Assembly: GCF_963676665.1 (NCBI RefSeq)
Contig: NZ_OY781371.1
Coordinates: forward strand, 124,001 to 188,000
Length of the DNA: 64,000 bases
Direction of reading: 5' to 3'
DNA from: an uncultured Tolumonas sp.
GTDB lineage: Bacteria > Pseudomonadota > Gammaproteobacteria > Enterobacterales > Aeromonadaceae
The number at the start of each line of letters is the position of its first letter. Position 1 is the first letter of the stretch. Positions 15,766 through 24,230 of this stretch are shown here, piece after piece. A model generated the notes under the pieces. The model was not told the DNA's origin and did not search any database. It saw nothing but the letters and a program-made list of their open reading frames with translations. A program made the position numbers and the translations under genes.

Positions 15766-15779
15766 TTTAAGATTAAATA

Positions 15780-15854
15780 TGGCTGGGGTACCAGGATTCG
15801 AACCTGGGTATGACGGGATCAAAACCCGTTGCCTTACCGCTTGGCGATACCCCA
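15780..15854 (-). tRNA. tRNA-Gln (TTG), copy 1
   Basis: A 75-base tRNA with CCA encoded and acceptor TGGGGTA, matching the E. coli glnU type with its U1-A72 pair. The anticodon loop TTTTGAT gives TTG. It is identical, including its spacer, to the copy at 15877. Confidence 0.96.
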
Positions 15855-15876
15855 ACTGGAAAACTTTACATAATGA

Positions 15877-15951
15877 TGGCTGGGGTACCAGGATTCGAAC
15901 CTGGGTATGACGGGATCAAAACCCGTTGCCTTACCGCTTGGCGATACCCCA
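15877..15951 (-). tRNA. tRNA-Gln (TTG), copy 2
   Basis: A 75-base tRNA identical to copy 1 with CCA encoded and anticodon TTG. The two copies and their 22-base spacers form a perfect 97-base tandem repeat. Confidence 0.96.
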
Positions 15952-15973
15952 ACTGGAAAACTTTACATAATGA

Positions 15974-16048
15974 TGGCTGGGGTGCCAGGATTCGAACCTG
16001 GGTATGGCGGAATCAGAATCCGCTGCCTTACCGCTTGGCGACACCCCA
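15974..16048 (-). tRNA. tRNA-Gln (CTG)
   Basis: A 75-base tRNA with CCA encoded. The anticodon loop TTCTGAT gives CTG. It differs from the TTG copies mainly in the anticodon stem and the third acceptor-end pair, so it reads CAG codons. It is second in the operon. Confidence 0.96.
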
Positions 16049-16052
16049 AAAA

Positions 16053-16129
16053 TGGTGGCTATGACGGGATTCGAACCTGTGACCCCCGCATTATGAGTGC
16101 GATGCTCTAACCAACTGAGCTACATAGCC
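16053..16129 (-). tRNA. tRNA-Met (CAT, elongator), copy 2
   Basis: A 77-base tRNA, essentially the same as the copy at 15689 with one base changed beside the anticodon stem. It is first in the operon, 45 bases downstream of the promoter's -10 element. Confidence 0.96.
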
Positions 16130-16173
16130 AACACTCGTACAACTCGGCATTGCTGCTGAACTGTGCGGGGCGC

Positions 16174-16202
16174 ATTATGCGTATATGCGCTGTTACCGTC
16201 AA
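16174..16202 (-). promoter_or_regulatory. sigma-70 promoter of the Met-Gln-Gln-Gln-Met tRNA operon
   Basis: Read leftward, TTGACG and CATAAT are separated by exactly 17 bases and followed by the GC-rich discriminator GCGCCCCGC. Such discriminators are typical of stable-RNA promoters under stringent (ppGpp/DksA) control. Confidence 0.8.
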
Positions 16203-16291
16203 CCCTTTTTTATTTAACCGTTCCTGTCTGCTTAAATCTTGGTCGGCAACCAGCAAATAGTGCAGCTTATCTGCTGGTTTTGCTGCAGTTT

Positions 16292-16419
16292 TATACCCTT
16301 CGTACTTGAAGTTGCAGCGTCGTTGACCGCGTTCTCTCACCCCAATCACATAGCATCTCTATGCTCATGGGGATTCGCTCTCTTGTCGCCTTGCTGCAAC
16401 GCCAATTACTTTGGGTATA
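16292..16419. repeat. 128-bp palindromic intergenic repeat (MITE-like)
   Basis: The element starts TATACCC and ends GGGTATA. Inside, TTGCAGC pairs with GCTGCAA, and a central palindrome pairs CATAGCAT with ATGCTCATG, so the whole unit can fold into one long hairpin. It resembles the short palindromic repeats seen in many copies between genes of Yersinia, Serratia and Photorhabdus, a comparison made from memory. Only one copy is in this window. It lies between the tRNA promoter and the fsa stop codon and has no convincing ORF. Confidence 0.7.
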
Positions 16420-16437
16420 GCCATTAAGCGACAAAAC

Positions 16438-17091
16438 TTATGCGCCGAATGCTTCTTGCCATTCCTGATTAAACTGCACAAGAGCTGCATCGACCGCTGG
16501 GCTGCGTAACAACTGTTCTGCTACATCAATGGGTAATGTCACGCTGGTGCAGCCAGCCAGTAAACAGTCCAACACTTGGCGTGGCGTTTTAAAACTAGCG
16601 GCTAAAACCTGACAGTGTGGAGCATGCAATGTGAGCAGTTGTTGTAGTTCTTGCACACACTTAATGCCACTGCCGCCTTGGGCATCAATCCGGTTCACGT
16701 AAGGCGCGACATAACTGGCACCGGCTAATGCGGCCAGCAATCCCTGCATCGGAGAATAAACCGCAGTACCCAGTGTGGGGATATTGCGTTGTTTCAGGAG
16801 TTTGATAGCTAATAGACCCTCTGGGGTTACAGGGATCTTGACCACCAGCCGTGAATCCAGCGTCTGCAGCTGTTCCGCTTCTTTCACCATCTCTTCTGCG
16901 TTATCGGCCAGAACCTGCGCAAACAACACATTTTCCGCACCAATAATGTTACGTAATGCTGGCAGCACGGTAGCTAACGGTTGACGCCCTTTTGCCACAA
17001 TACTGGGGTTAGTAGTGACGCCTTGAATGGGCATAAAGCGCGCTAATCGTTCAATGGCATTCAGGTCGGCACTATCAAGATAAAACTCCAT
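16438..17091 (-). CDS. fsa: fructose-6-phosphate aldolase (transaldolase-like)
   Basis: Fsa splits fructose 6-phosphate into dihydroxyacetone and glyceraldehyde 3-phosphate through a Schiff-base lysine, and in vitro also joins dihydroxyacetone, hydroxyacetone and aldehydes. The 217-residue protein has [23 protein letters not shown] with the Schiff-base Lys near residue 85, [14 protein letters not shown] and [15 protein letters not shown], all characteristic of the FsaA/FsaB group rather than classical transaldolase. The second of two adjacent ATGs (17091) is used because AGGAG lies six bases upstream of it. The gene is divergent from pflE-pflF, the same three-gene association as ybiY-ybiW-fsaA in E. 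coli. A perfect FNR box lies between. Confidence 0.93.
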   Translation of the reverse strand: MEFYLDSADLNAIERLARFMPIQGVTTNPSIVAKGRQPLATVLPALRNIIGAENVLFAQVLADNAEEMVKEAEQLQTLDSRLVVKIPVTPEGLLAIKLLKQRNIPTLGTAVYSPMQGLLAALAGASYVAPYVNRIDAQGGSGIKCVQELQQLLTLHAPHCQVLAASFKTPRQVLDCLLAGCTSVTLPIDVAEQLLRSPAVDAALVQFNQEWQEAFGA

Positions 17092-17151
17092 CATCTTCTC
17101 CTGTGATCTACTTTTCAGATCTCACTATATAAATATGAATCGCGATAAAGC

Positions 17152-17165
17152 TTGATTGAAATCAA
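17152..17165. promoter_or_regulatory. perfect FNR-type operator between fsa and pflE
   Basis: TTGATTGAAATCAA matches the FNR consensus TTGAT-N4-ATCAA at every position. It is nearly midway between the divergent starts (60 bases to fsa, 58 to pflE). A TATAGT -10 for fsa (17124-17129, minus strand) and a TTTAAA-like -10 for pflE near 17187 each place the operator near -41.5, the class II activation position. Confidence 0.8.
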
Positions 17166-17223
17166 AATAAACTTCGAATGAAAGTTTTTAAATGAAAGTC
17201 GAAGCTAAGCGACAGGATAAATT

Positions 17224-18138
17224 ATGATCTGCAATCTGCAACGTTATGCCACGCATGATGGCCCTGGGATCAGAACGGTGGTGTTCATGAAAGGGTGCTC
17301 ACTCAGTTGCCGCTGGTGCCAAAATCCGGAAAGTCGTTCGCGCAGTTTAGATCTGTTATATGACGAACGACTGTGTACTCAGGGGTGTCAGCGTTGCACG
17401 CAACATAGTTCCTGTTTTAAACGCGATGATAGCACTTCAGCCGTCACTATTTTGCGACACGGACTCACAGAAAATGAGATGCGACTGGCTGCAGATGCTT
17501 GCCCGAGTGGTGCCATTTCTCTTTGCGGCGATGAGATGGATGCCGAGCAAATCATGGCGCAAGTGCGCCGTGATAACGCGTTTTATCAGCGCAGTGGCGG
17601 TGGCCTGACGTTGTCCGGCGGTGAACCGTTTATGCAGCCGAAATTAGCCCAACAGCTGCTGCAAACAGCTCATCAGGAAGGTATTCATACGGCCGTCGAG
17701 AGCTGTCTGCATGTGCCCTGGCATTACATTGAACCATCGCTGGAATTCGTCGATTTGTGGCTGGTTGATTTGAAACACACCGATGCGGATAAGTTCCTGC
17801 AATGGACCGATGGTCAGCTACCTTTAATTCAACACAATATTGAAAAACTCGGTAAAAGCGGCGCTAATATTTTATTTCGTGTTCCCATCATTACTGATTT
17901 CAACGATGACGCAATAACACTGAACACCATCATTCAGCAGGCGGCTAAGCACTATCAACAATTTGGCGGTAGTGGCGAAATCCATTTCCTGCCGTACCAC
18001 ACTTACGGCATGCACAAATACCATTTACTCGGGCTGGATTATGACTGTGCCCGGAAACCACTTGATCGACCCGAGTTACTGGCCTTTGCCGAGCAGCAAG
18101 CCAAAGCCTGTGGTCTGACTGCCATACTGAGGGGGTAA
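17224..18138 (+). CDS. pflE: glycyl radical enzyme activase (radical SAM, PflE/YbiY-type)
   Basis: This activase installs the glycyl radical on the neighbouring enzyme by reductive cleavage of S-adenosylmethionine. The radical SAM motif is Cys25, Cys29, Cys32 (GCSLSCRWC) after the typical HDGPGIRTVVF segment. The S-adenosylmethionine-contacting GGGLTLSGGEP and the LVDLKH segment are present. An insert of about residues 50-100 has several cysteines (CTQGCQRC, SSC, DACPSGA), as in activases with extra iron-sulfur clusters, but spacing is incomplete for two canonical ferredoxin sites, so cluster number is uncertain. Length, 304 residues, and sequence closely follow E. coli YbiY. It ends two bases before pflF, so the pair is an operon. 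Confidence 0.93.
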   Translation: MICNLQRYATHDGPGIRTVVFMKGCSLSCRWCQNPESRSRSLDLLYDERLCTQGCQRCTQHSSCFKRDDSTSAVTILRHGLTENEMRLAADACPSGAISLCGDEMDAEQIMAQVRRDNAFYQRSGGGLTLSGGEPFMQPKLAQQLLQTAHQEGIHTAVESCLHVPWHYIEPSLEFVDLWLVDLKHTDADKFLQWTDGQLPLIQHNIEKLGKSGANILFRVPIITDFNDDAITLNTIIQQAAKHYQQFGGSGEIHFLPYHTYGMHKYHLLGLDYDCARKPLDRPELLAFAEQQAKACGLTAILRG

Positions 18139-18140
18139 TT

Positions 18141-20573
18141 ATGACCGAACTTGACCTGACCACGTTATCTGCGCGCATTCGTGATCATAAACGGCGTTTG
18201 GTAGAGATAGTCAAACCGCCGGTTTGTACTGAGCGTGCGCGTCATTACACCGAAAGCTATCAGGCAAATATCGATAAACCAATCGTCGTGCGTCGCGCGC
18301 TGGCGCTGGCGCATCATCTGCAACAACGCACGATTTGGATCGACAATGATGAATTGATTATTGGTAATCAGGCCTCGCGTTTACGCGCAGCACCGATTTT
18401 TCCGGAATATACCGTTGGCTGGGTAAAAAAAGAGATCGATGAACTCGGCGATCGTCCTGGTGCTGGTTTTAGTGTTACAGCGGAAGATAAAGCCGCGATC
18501 CATCAGTTAGCACCGTTCTGGCGTGGGCAAACGGTACAGGATCGTTGTTATGGGCTGTTTACCGAAGAGCAGAAAGCCATTCTCGCCAGTGGCATTATTA
18601 AAGCTGAAGGCAATATGACCTCGGGCGATGCACATCTGGCGGTGGACTATCCGCAACTGCTGGAGCTGGGTATTCATGGATTACAGGCAAAAGTCGCAGA
18701 ACGGCGACAACGGCTCGATTTAGCTGACTGGAATGATCTGCATCGTGAACAGTTTCTTAAATCGGTGGATATTACCTTACTGGCGTTGTCTGAACATATT
18801 CAACGTTATGCTGCACTGGCGCGTCAGATGGCCAGTCAGGAAAACCGGATTGAGCGCCGTGATGAATTGTTAGCGATTGCTGAGAACTGCGATTTGATCG
18901 CCGAACAGCCACCACGTACCTTCTGGCAAGCGTTACAACTGTGCTATTTCATTCAATTGGTATTGCAGATCGAGTCTAACGGGCATTCAGTGTCGTTTGG
19001 CCGCATGGATCAATATCTCTACCCTTGGTATCGCCGTGATGTGGAATTAGAACAAACCTTACCGCGTGAACAAGCGATTGAGTTGTTGCATTGCTGTTGG
19101 TTGAAGTTGCTGGAGGTGAACAAAATCCGCTCTGGAACGCATTCCAAAGCATCAGCAGGCAGTCCGTTGTATCAGAATGTCACGATTGGTGGTCAGCGTT
19201 GGTATCAGGGGGCAGCAGTTGATGCCGTAAACCCATTGTCATATACCATTTTGGAGTCATGCGGTCGCTTGCGCTCCACACAGCCCAATTTAAGCGTGCG
19301 TTATCATGCGGGCATGAGTGATGATTTTCTTGAAGCCTGTATGGCAGTGATCCGCTGTGGTTTTGGCATGCCGGCTTTTAATAATGATGAAATCGTTATT
19401 CCTGAATTTATTAAGCTCGGTGTGGAAGTGGAAGATGCTTATAACTATTCCGCTATCGGCTGTATTGAAACGGCGGTACCGGGAAAATGGGGTTATCGTT
19501 GCACCGGGATGAGTTTTGTCAATTTTGCCCGCGTCATGTTGGCAGCGTTGGAACAAGGTAAGGATGCAACAACGGGACAAACTTTCCTGCCACAGCCGCA
19601 AGGGCTCAGTTTAGGTAACTTCCATAATTTTGATGAAGTATTAGCGGCATGGGATCACCAGATCCGTTATTACACGCGTAAAACCGTTGAGATTGACTGT
19701 GTTGTCGATACGGTTTTGGAAGAAAACGCGCACGATATTCTGTGTTCTGCGTTGGTCGATGATTGTATTGAGCGTGGTAAAACGGCGAAACAGGGCGGGG
19801 CGAAATACGACTGGGTATCTGGTTTGCAGGTTGGTATTGCTAATTTGGGTAATAGTTTAGCGGCGGTGCGTGATCAGGTGTTCAGCGGTAAATTGTCGCA
19901 ACAGGAATTAGCGGCTGCATTGGGGAATAACTTTGCTGGCGAAGACGGTGAAGCATTACGTTTGATGCTGGCTAATCGGATTGCGAAATATGGCAATGAT
20001 GATGACTCGGTGGATGAGCTGCTGGTGCGGGCTTATCAGACGTTTATTGATGCAATCAGCCAATTTCATAATACCCGTTATGGCCGTGGCCCAATTGGTG
20101 GTGGCTATTACGCAGGCACATCGTCTATTTCAGCGAACGTTCCGTTCGGAGCAGGGACGATGGCAACTCCAGATGGTCGCAAAGCACATGCGCCGTTGGC
20201 GGAAGGGGCCAGCCCATCATCCGGCACCGACAGTCATGGGCCGACAGCGGTCTTTAATTCACTGGGTAAATTGCCTACGGCGGCTATTCTGGGGGGGGTG
20301 CTGCTGAATCAAAAACTCAACCCGGCAAGTTTAGAACAACCGCGTGATCGCCAGAAATTGATGGTATTACTGCGAACCTTCTTTGAGATACATAAAGGCT
20401 GGCATGTGCAGTACAACATTGTTTCCCGCGAAACCTTGTTAGCAGCAAAAGAGCATCCTGATCAGTATCGGGATCTGGTGGTGCGGGTTGCGGGTTATTC
20501 GGCATTTTTCACCGCATTATCGCCGGATACTCAAGACGATATTATTGCGCGTACAGAACATACGTTAGCGTGA
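18141..20573 (+). CDS. pflF: glycyl radical enzyme of PflF/YbiW type, substrate unknown
   Basis: This 810-residue protein is a glycyl radical enzyme. The radical glycine is Gly785 in RVAGYSAFF, 26 residues from the C-terminus. The thiyl cysteine is Cys441 in AIGCIETAVPGKW, followed two residues later by Glu443. True pyruvate formate-lyase has two adjacent cysteines and no such glutamate; a Cys-x-Glu pair is typical of eliminases and decarboxylases such as glycerol dehydratase. Names like formate acetyltransferase for this family are therefore doubtful, and the substrate is not known. The family is oxygen-sensitive and cytoplasmic. It forms an operon with its activase, lies opposite fructose-6-phosphate aldolase across an FNR box, and is closed by a strong terminator. 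Confidence 0.93.
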   Translation: MTELDLTTLSARIRDHKRRLVEIVKPPVCTERARHYTESYQANIDKPIVVRRALALAHHLQQRTIWIDNDELIIGNQASRLRAAPIFPEYTVGWVKKEIDELGDRPGAGFSVTAEDKAAIHQLAPFWRGQTVQDRCYGLFTEEQKAILASGIIKAEGNMTSGDAHLAVDYPQLLELGIHGLQAKVAERRQRLDLADWNDLHREQFLKSVDITLLALSEHIQRYAALARQMASQENRIERRDELLAIAENCDLIAEQPPRTFWQALQLCYFIQLVLQIESNGHSVSFGRMDQYLYPWYRRDVELEQTLPREQAIELLHCCWLKLLEVNKIRSGTHSKASAGSPLYQNVTIGGQRWYQGAAVDAVNPLSYTILESCGRLRSTQPNLSVRYHAGMSDDFLEACMAVIRCGFGMPAFNNDEIVIPEFIKLGVEVEDAYNYSAIGCIETAVPGKWGYRCTGMSFVNFARVMLAALEQGKDATTGQTFLPQPQGLSLGNFHNFDEVLAAWDHQIRYYTRKTVEIDCVVDTVLEENAHDILCSALVDDCIERGKTAKQGGAKYDWVSGLQVGIANLGNSLAAVRDQVFSGKLSQQELAAALGNNFAGEDGEALRLMLANRIAKYGNDDDSVDELLVRAYQTFIDAISQFHNTRYGRGPIGGGYYAGTSSISANVPFGAGTMATPDGRKAHAPLAEGASPSSGTDSHGPTAVFNSLGKLPTAAILGGVLLNQKLNPASLEQPRDRQKLMVLLRTFFEIHKGWHVQYNIVSRETLLAAKEHPDQYRDLVVRVAGYSAFFTALSPDTQDDIIARTEHTLA

Positions 20574-20584
20574 AGTTGAAAAGC

Positions 20585-20611
20585 AAAAACCCCGCAATGC
20601 GGGGTTTTTTA
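20585..20611. terminator. intrinsic terminator between pflF and the convergent HD-GYP gene
   Basis: AAAACCCCGC and GCGGGGTTTT form a ten-base-pair stem with a three-base loop, with A and T runs on either side, so it can act in both directions. Confidence 0.9.
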
Positions 20612-20633
20612 TTAGAGTAAATAGAATGTCTAG

Positions 20634-21869
20634 CTACTGTGACAGTGAAAAATAGTAACAAGCATGTTTGGTGATGCCGAAAAATTCCTGCTGTTGTGGC
20701 GTTAGCTCTTCATGTGAAACGATACCGCTGATGGTGCGTTCATCATTTTGTAATGCAATCAGATCAACTCCTTCTTGCTCCCGACCTTTCTCATAAGGCA
20801 ATACCATTGGTTTTAACGGTGCTGATGGTTCGCTCGACATGACCAATGCTAACGTACCATCACTTAAAGTGACAACGCTGCCTGGTGGATAGACGCCTAA
20901 TACTTTGATTAACAACTGAGTAAACTGATTATCAAATTGCTTATTGGCTTTTTTATATAAACTGGCGATCACCTGGTTGGGGTGTGCCGTGCCTAAGCCA
21001 TTACGTGGATGCAATTGTTCTTCATAATAATCCACGACCGCGATCAGACGGCTTAATGGCGCAATTTCACCATCTTTTAAACCTGACGGATAACCTGATC
21101 CATCGAGATATTCATGATGCTGTAGTGTGGCTTGGCGGACTTCCGGCGTATATGCCTTTAATTGGGTCAGTTGCTCGAACCCATATTGCACATGCAGTTT
21201 AAGAAAGTTGAATTCTGCTTTTGTCAGTTCGGTGCGTTTACGTGTGACCTGAGTGGGAATACGTAATTCACCAATATCGTGAACCAACCCGGCTAAACCA
21301 GCATCTTTAATGGCTACCGGATCCCAACCGGCCTCTCTGGCGATAAGCATAGCAATAAATGCGACATTAAGGCTGTGCAATAAGTGCGGGTCACCATTAC
21401 GAATAGAGCGCACTAAATGGAAACCTACCGATCCTTCTTGTTCTGCCAGACTAGTTGCTGCACTACGAACCAGTTCTGCGACTGTCGCTAATCCTTCATC
21501 CGGTTTCAGATTTAATCGCGTCAGCGACTCACGCAAGGGCGACAGGGCGTTAGTATAACTGCGTTCAGCGTGCCGGATTGAGCGTCGGGCAGCTTGTTGT
21601 TGCGCTTTGTGCGGATCAGGAATAGTTATTTCTGGTTCCACGATCGGTTCTTCTGGTTCTGGTGGTATAAATTCTTCTTCAATAATAACGCTTTTAGCTA
21701 AATCGACAGGAATTGCTCTGACACCAAGATCGCGCAATATTTGCAGCTGGTCTTCATCTTTAATACGAAACGAACTAAACAGAAATGGATGATTTTTCCA
21801 GCCGAAAGGCAGAACAACATAATGACCGATTTTAAGTTGATCGACTGAAATGGGTGTCGTCTGACTCAT
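20634..21869 (-). CDS. HD-GYP domain protein, probable cyclic di-GMP phosphodiesterase
   Basis: HD-GYP proteins hydrolyse cyclic di-GMP and so favour motility over biofilm. The 411-residue protein has an N-terminal DUF3391-like segment (residues 1-100, containing VDQLKIGHYVVLP), an acidic Glu/Pro-rich stretch near 65-85, and an HD-GYP domain at about 150-350. The metal-binding HDIG is at residues 197-200 and HHEYLDGSGYP at 251-261, with both signature motifs intact, so it is likely active. No membrane segment or receiver domain is visible, so how its activity is controlled is unclear. It stands alone between two terminators. Confidence 0.9.
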   Translation of the reverse strand: MSQTTPISVDQLKIGHYVVLPFGWKNHPFLFSSFRIKDEDQLQILRDLGVRAIPVDLAKSVIIEEEFIPPEPEEPIVEPEITIPDPHKAQQQAARRSIRHAERSYTNALSPLRESLTRLNLKPDEGLATVAELVRSAATSLAEQEGSVGFHLVRSIRNGDPHLLHSLNVAFIAMLIAREAGWDPVAIKDAGLAGLVHDIGELRIPTQVTRKRTELTKAEFNFLKLHVQYGFEQLTQLKAYTPEVRQATLQHHEYLDGSGYPSGLKDGEIAPLSRLIAVVDYYEEQLHPRNGLGTAHPNQVIASLYKKANKQFDNQFTQLLIKVLGVYPPGSVVTLSDGTLALVMSSEPSAPLKPMVLPYEKGREQEGVDLIALQNDERTISGIVSHEELTPQQQEFFGITKHACYYFSLSQ

Positions 21870-21977
21870 TAAATACTGTTCTCACTATCGCAGAGTGATA
21901 TGTTTCAAATATATTTATAGCATTAACTACATAATGACAATAGTGACTTAATTTTTATGCTGGCAAAGTAAAACAAT

Positions 21978-22006
21978 AAAAAAAGCCCGCATTCACGGGC
22001 TTTTTT
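21978..22006 (-). terminator. intrinsic terminator of the pth-ychF unit
   Basis: GCCCG and CGGGC with flanking A and T runs form a stem of eleven pairs. Read leftward it follows ychF by 33 bases and gives a run of U. Confidence 0.85.
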
Positions 22007-22038
22007 AACATGCTTCAATTTAGACGTTGAACAGAAAT

Positions 22039-23130
22039 TTAGACGTTAAATAAAAAGTTCAGTACGTCACCATCTTTAACGATGTAATCTTTACCTTCAG
22101 CACGCATCTTACCGGCTTCTTTCGCGCCTTGTTCACCCTTGTAGGTGATGAAGTCTTCAAACGCGATAGTCTGAGCGCGGATAAAACCTTTTTCAAAATC
22201 GGTATGAATTTTACCGGCGGCTTGTGGTGCGGTGGCACCGACTGGAATGGTCCAGGCGCGCACTTCTTTTACACCAGCAGTGAAATACGTCTGCAGATTC
22301 AGCAATTGGTAACCAGCGCGGATCACTCGGTTCAGACCTGGCTCTTCCAGACCCAGTTCTGCCATGAATTCAGCGCGGTCTTCCTCTTCCATTTCCGCTA
22401 AGTCAGCTTCGATAGCGGCACAAACTGGCACGACTACAGAACCTTCTTTAGCAGCTATTGCCCGTACCTGATCCAGATAAGGATTGTTTTCAAAACCATC
22501 TTCATTGACGTTAGCAATGTACATGGTTGGTTTCAGCGTCAGGAAGCTTAAATAACGGATCACCGCTTTTTCTTCAGCGCTTAGATCCAACGCACGCAGC
22601 ATACCAGCCTGTTCCAGTTGTGGCAGACACTTTTCCAGCACTTCCAGTTCAGCTTTAGCGTCTTTATCGCCGCCTTTGGCTTTTTTCTGGATACGCTGAA
22701 TAGCACGTTCACAGGTTTCCAAATCAGACAGGGCTAATTCGGTATTAATAGTCTCGATATCGTCAGCCGGATCAACTTTACCCGCAACATGGATAATGTT
22801 GTCATTTTCGAAACAACGCACAACGTGGCCAATCGCTTCAGTTTCACGAATGTTGGTCAGGAACTGGTTACCCAGACCTTCACCTTTGGATGCACCTTTT
22901 ACCAGACCCGCGATGTCTACGAATTCCATGGTGGTTGGCACAATACGTTGTGGTTTGATGATTTCAGCCAGTTGATCCAGACGTGGATCAGGCATAGGAA
23001 CCACACCGGTATTCGGTTCGATGGTACAGAACGGGAAGTTGGCAGCTTCGATACCAGCCTTAGTCAGCGCGTTGAACAGGGTTGATTTACCTACGTTTGG
23101 CAAACCGACGATGCCGCATTTAAAACCCAT
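22039..23130 (-). CDS. ychF: redox-regulated P-loop ATPase YchF (Obg family)
   Basis: YchF/OLA1 is a ribosome-associated P-loop NTPase that prefers ATP over GTP and is implicated in translation fidelity and stress responses. The 363-residue protein has the G1 motif GLPNVGKST, the G3 segment [10 protein letters not shown], and a degenerate G4 motif NVNE in place of NKxD, which explains the ATP preference. A coiled-coil insert spans about residues 130-200, and the TGS-domain C-terminus ends in the family-typical FNV. It lies 19 bases after pth in the same direction. The last codons are partly duplicated just past the stop. Confidence 0.96.
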   Translation of the reverse strand: MGFKCGIVGLPNVGKSTLFNALTKAGIEAANFPFCTIEPNTGVVPMPDPRLDQLAEIIKPQRIVPTTMEFVDIAGLVKGASKGEGLGNQFLTNIRETEAIGHVVRCFENDNIIHVAGKVDPADDIETINTELALSDLETCERAIQRIQKKAKGGDKDAKAELEVLEKCLPQLEQAGMLRALDLSAEEKAVIRYLSFLTLKPTMYIANVNEDGFENNPYLDQVRAIAAKEGSVVVPVCAAIEADLAEMEEEDRAEFMAELGLEEPGLNRVIRAGYQLLNLQTYFTAGVKEVRAWTIPVGATAPQAAGKIHTDFEKGFIRAQTIAFEDFITYKGEQGAKEAGKMRAEGKDYIVKDGDVLNFLFNV

Positions 23131-23149
23131 AGTGGTTGATTCCTCAATA

Positions 23150-23743
23150 TCAGGCAGTAGCCTTGAAGCTGTGTAAGCGATTCATGGCTTTGGTCATATC
23201 ATTAGTGAATAGTATATCAGTTGCGCGCACGGCTTCATCCACTGCGGCATCAATCAATTGTTGTTCTGTTTTTGGTGCTTTATTTAAGACAAAACCGACA
23301 ACCAGCTCTTTACTGCCCGGATGGCCTATGCCTAAACGCAGGCGATGGAACTGGTTGTTATTGCCTAATTTGCTGATGATGTCTTTCAGGCCGTTATGAC
23401 CACCGTGACCGCCACCTTGTTTAAATTTGGCGATGCCGGGCGGTAAATCGAGCTCATCATGCGCCACCAGAATACTCTCTGGCGGGATTTGGAAAAATTT
23501 AGCCAATGCTGACACTGACTTCCCGCTCAAGTTCATAAAGGTCGTCGGGATCAACAAACGAACATCATGGCCATTGATCTGAATGCGGCCCGTGATGCCA
23601 AAATATTTTGGATCTTCGCGCAGACTACCATTGTAACGAGCAGCCAGTTCGGCCACATACCATGCACCGGCGTTATGACGGGTTTGCGCATATTCTTGGC
23701 CAGGATTTGCTAATCCGACAATCAGCTGTATGGGTTGTGTCAT
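23150..23743 (-). CDS. pth: peptidyl-tRNA hydrolase
   Basis: Pth cleaves the ester bond of peptidyl-tRNAs that fall off the ribosome, recycling tRNA. The 197-residue protein has the family N-terminus [18 protein letters not shown] with the catalytic His, the [14 protein letters not shown] segment, the HDELDLPPG motif with the active-site Asp, and [13 protein letters not shown]. Length is normal. It is followed by ychF, the common gammaproteobacterial pairing. Confidence 0.97.
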   Translation of the reverse strand: MTQPIQLIVGLANPGQEYAQTRHNAGAWYVAELAARYNGSLREDPKYFGITGRIQINGHDVRLLIPTTFMNLSGKSVSALAKFFQIPPESILVAHDELDLPPGIAKFKQGGGHGGHNGLKDIISKLGNNNQFHRLRLGIGHPGSKELVVGFVLNKAPKTEQQLIDAAVDEAVRATDILFTNDMTKAMNRLHSFKATA

Positions 23744-23765
23744 CTCGAATACTGTTTCGGCTGGT

Positions 23766-23796
23766 AGAAAGAAAACTGGCCTTTATCAGGCCAGTT
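23766..23796 (-). terminator. intrinsic terminator overlapping the 3' end of panD
   Basis: AACTGGCC and GGCCAGTT form a perfect eight-base-pair stem; read leftward a TTCTTTCT tract follows. The 5' arm is the last panD codons and the TGA stop lies in the loop. Confidence 0.7.
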
Positions 23797-24166
23797 GCAG
23801 CGGAATGTCTTTACTGGTGCGAACAATGTTGTTCTGGGCATCCAGATAAACCAATCGCGGCTTATGCTGCGCAACTTCATCTTCAGTCATTGGCCCGTAA
23901 GCACAGATGATGATGCGGTCGCCGACAGCAGCTTTGCGTGCAGCAGCGCCATTTAAGGAGATCATGCGGGAACCGCGCTCACCAGAAATAGCGTAAGTGG
24001 AAAAACGCTCGCCATTTTCAATGTTGTAGATATCAATCGCTTCATATTCGACGATACCGGCAGCATCCAGAAAGTCCTGATCGATTCCACAGGAGCCTTC
24101 ATAATTCAGTACCGCATGAGTAACGCGGGCCTGATGCAGTTTGCCTCGCAGCATGATTCGTTGCAT
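23786..24166 (-). CDS. panD: aspartate 1-decarboxylase (pyruvoyl-dependent)
   Basis: PanD converts aspartate to beta-alanine for pantothenate and coenzyme A. The 126-residue proenzyme self-cleaves between Gly24 and Ser25 (YEGSCGID) to form the pyruvoyl group. The TNR-type and active-site segments ([30 protein letters not shown]) are intact. It is the last gene of the pcnB-folK-panB-panC-panD run, and its 3' end doubles as part of the terminator. Confidence 0.97.
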   Translation of the reverse strand: MQRIMLRGKLHQARVTHAVLNYEGSCGIDQDFLDAAGIVEYEAIDIYNIENGERFSTYAISGERGSRMISLNGAAARKAAVGDRIIICAYGPMTEDEVAQHKPRLVYLDAQNNIVRTSKDIPLQLA

Positions 24167-24230
24167 TGCTTTTTCCTTACATTACACGGCTTCGGTGTGG
24201 CAGAGATCACACCAGCGGCGCGACTATAAA

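Noticed and set aside
15810-16110. Repetitive open frames across the tRNA-Gln cluster
   Set aside because: They arise from tandem tRNA genes read on the other strand and contain the same tRNA-derived peptide again and again.
15689-16129. Tandem array at first sight like a CRISPR
   Set aside because: The repeated 75-97 base units are complete tRNA genes with CCA ends; spacers are identical, not unique.
18141-20573. Phenylacetate decarboxylase (toluene-forming) identity for the glycyl radical enzyme
   Set aside because: The idea arises because Tolumonas has been reported to make toluene, but size, activase and fsa linkage match PflF/YbiW closely; the Cys-x-Glu motif alone cannot support it.
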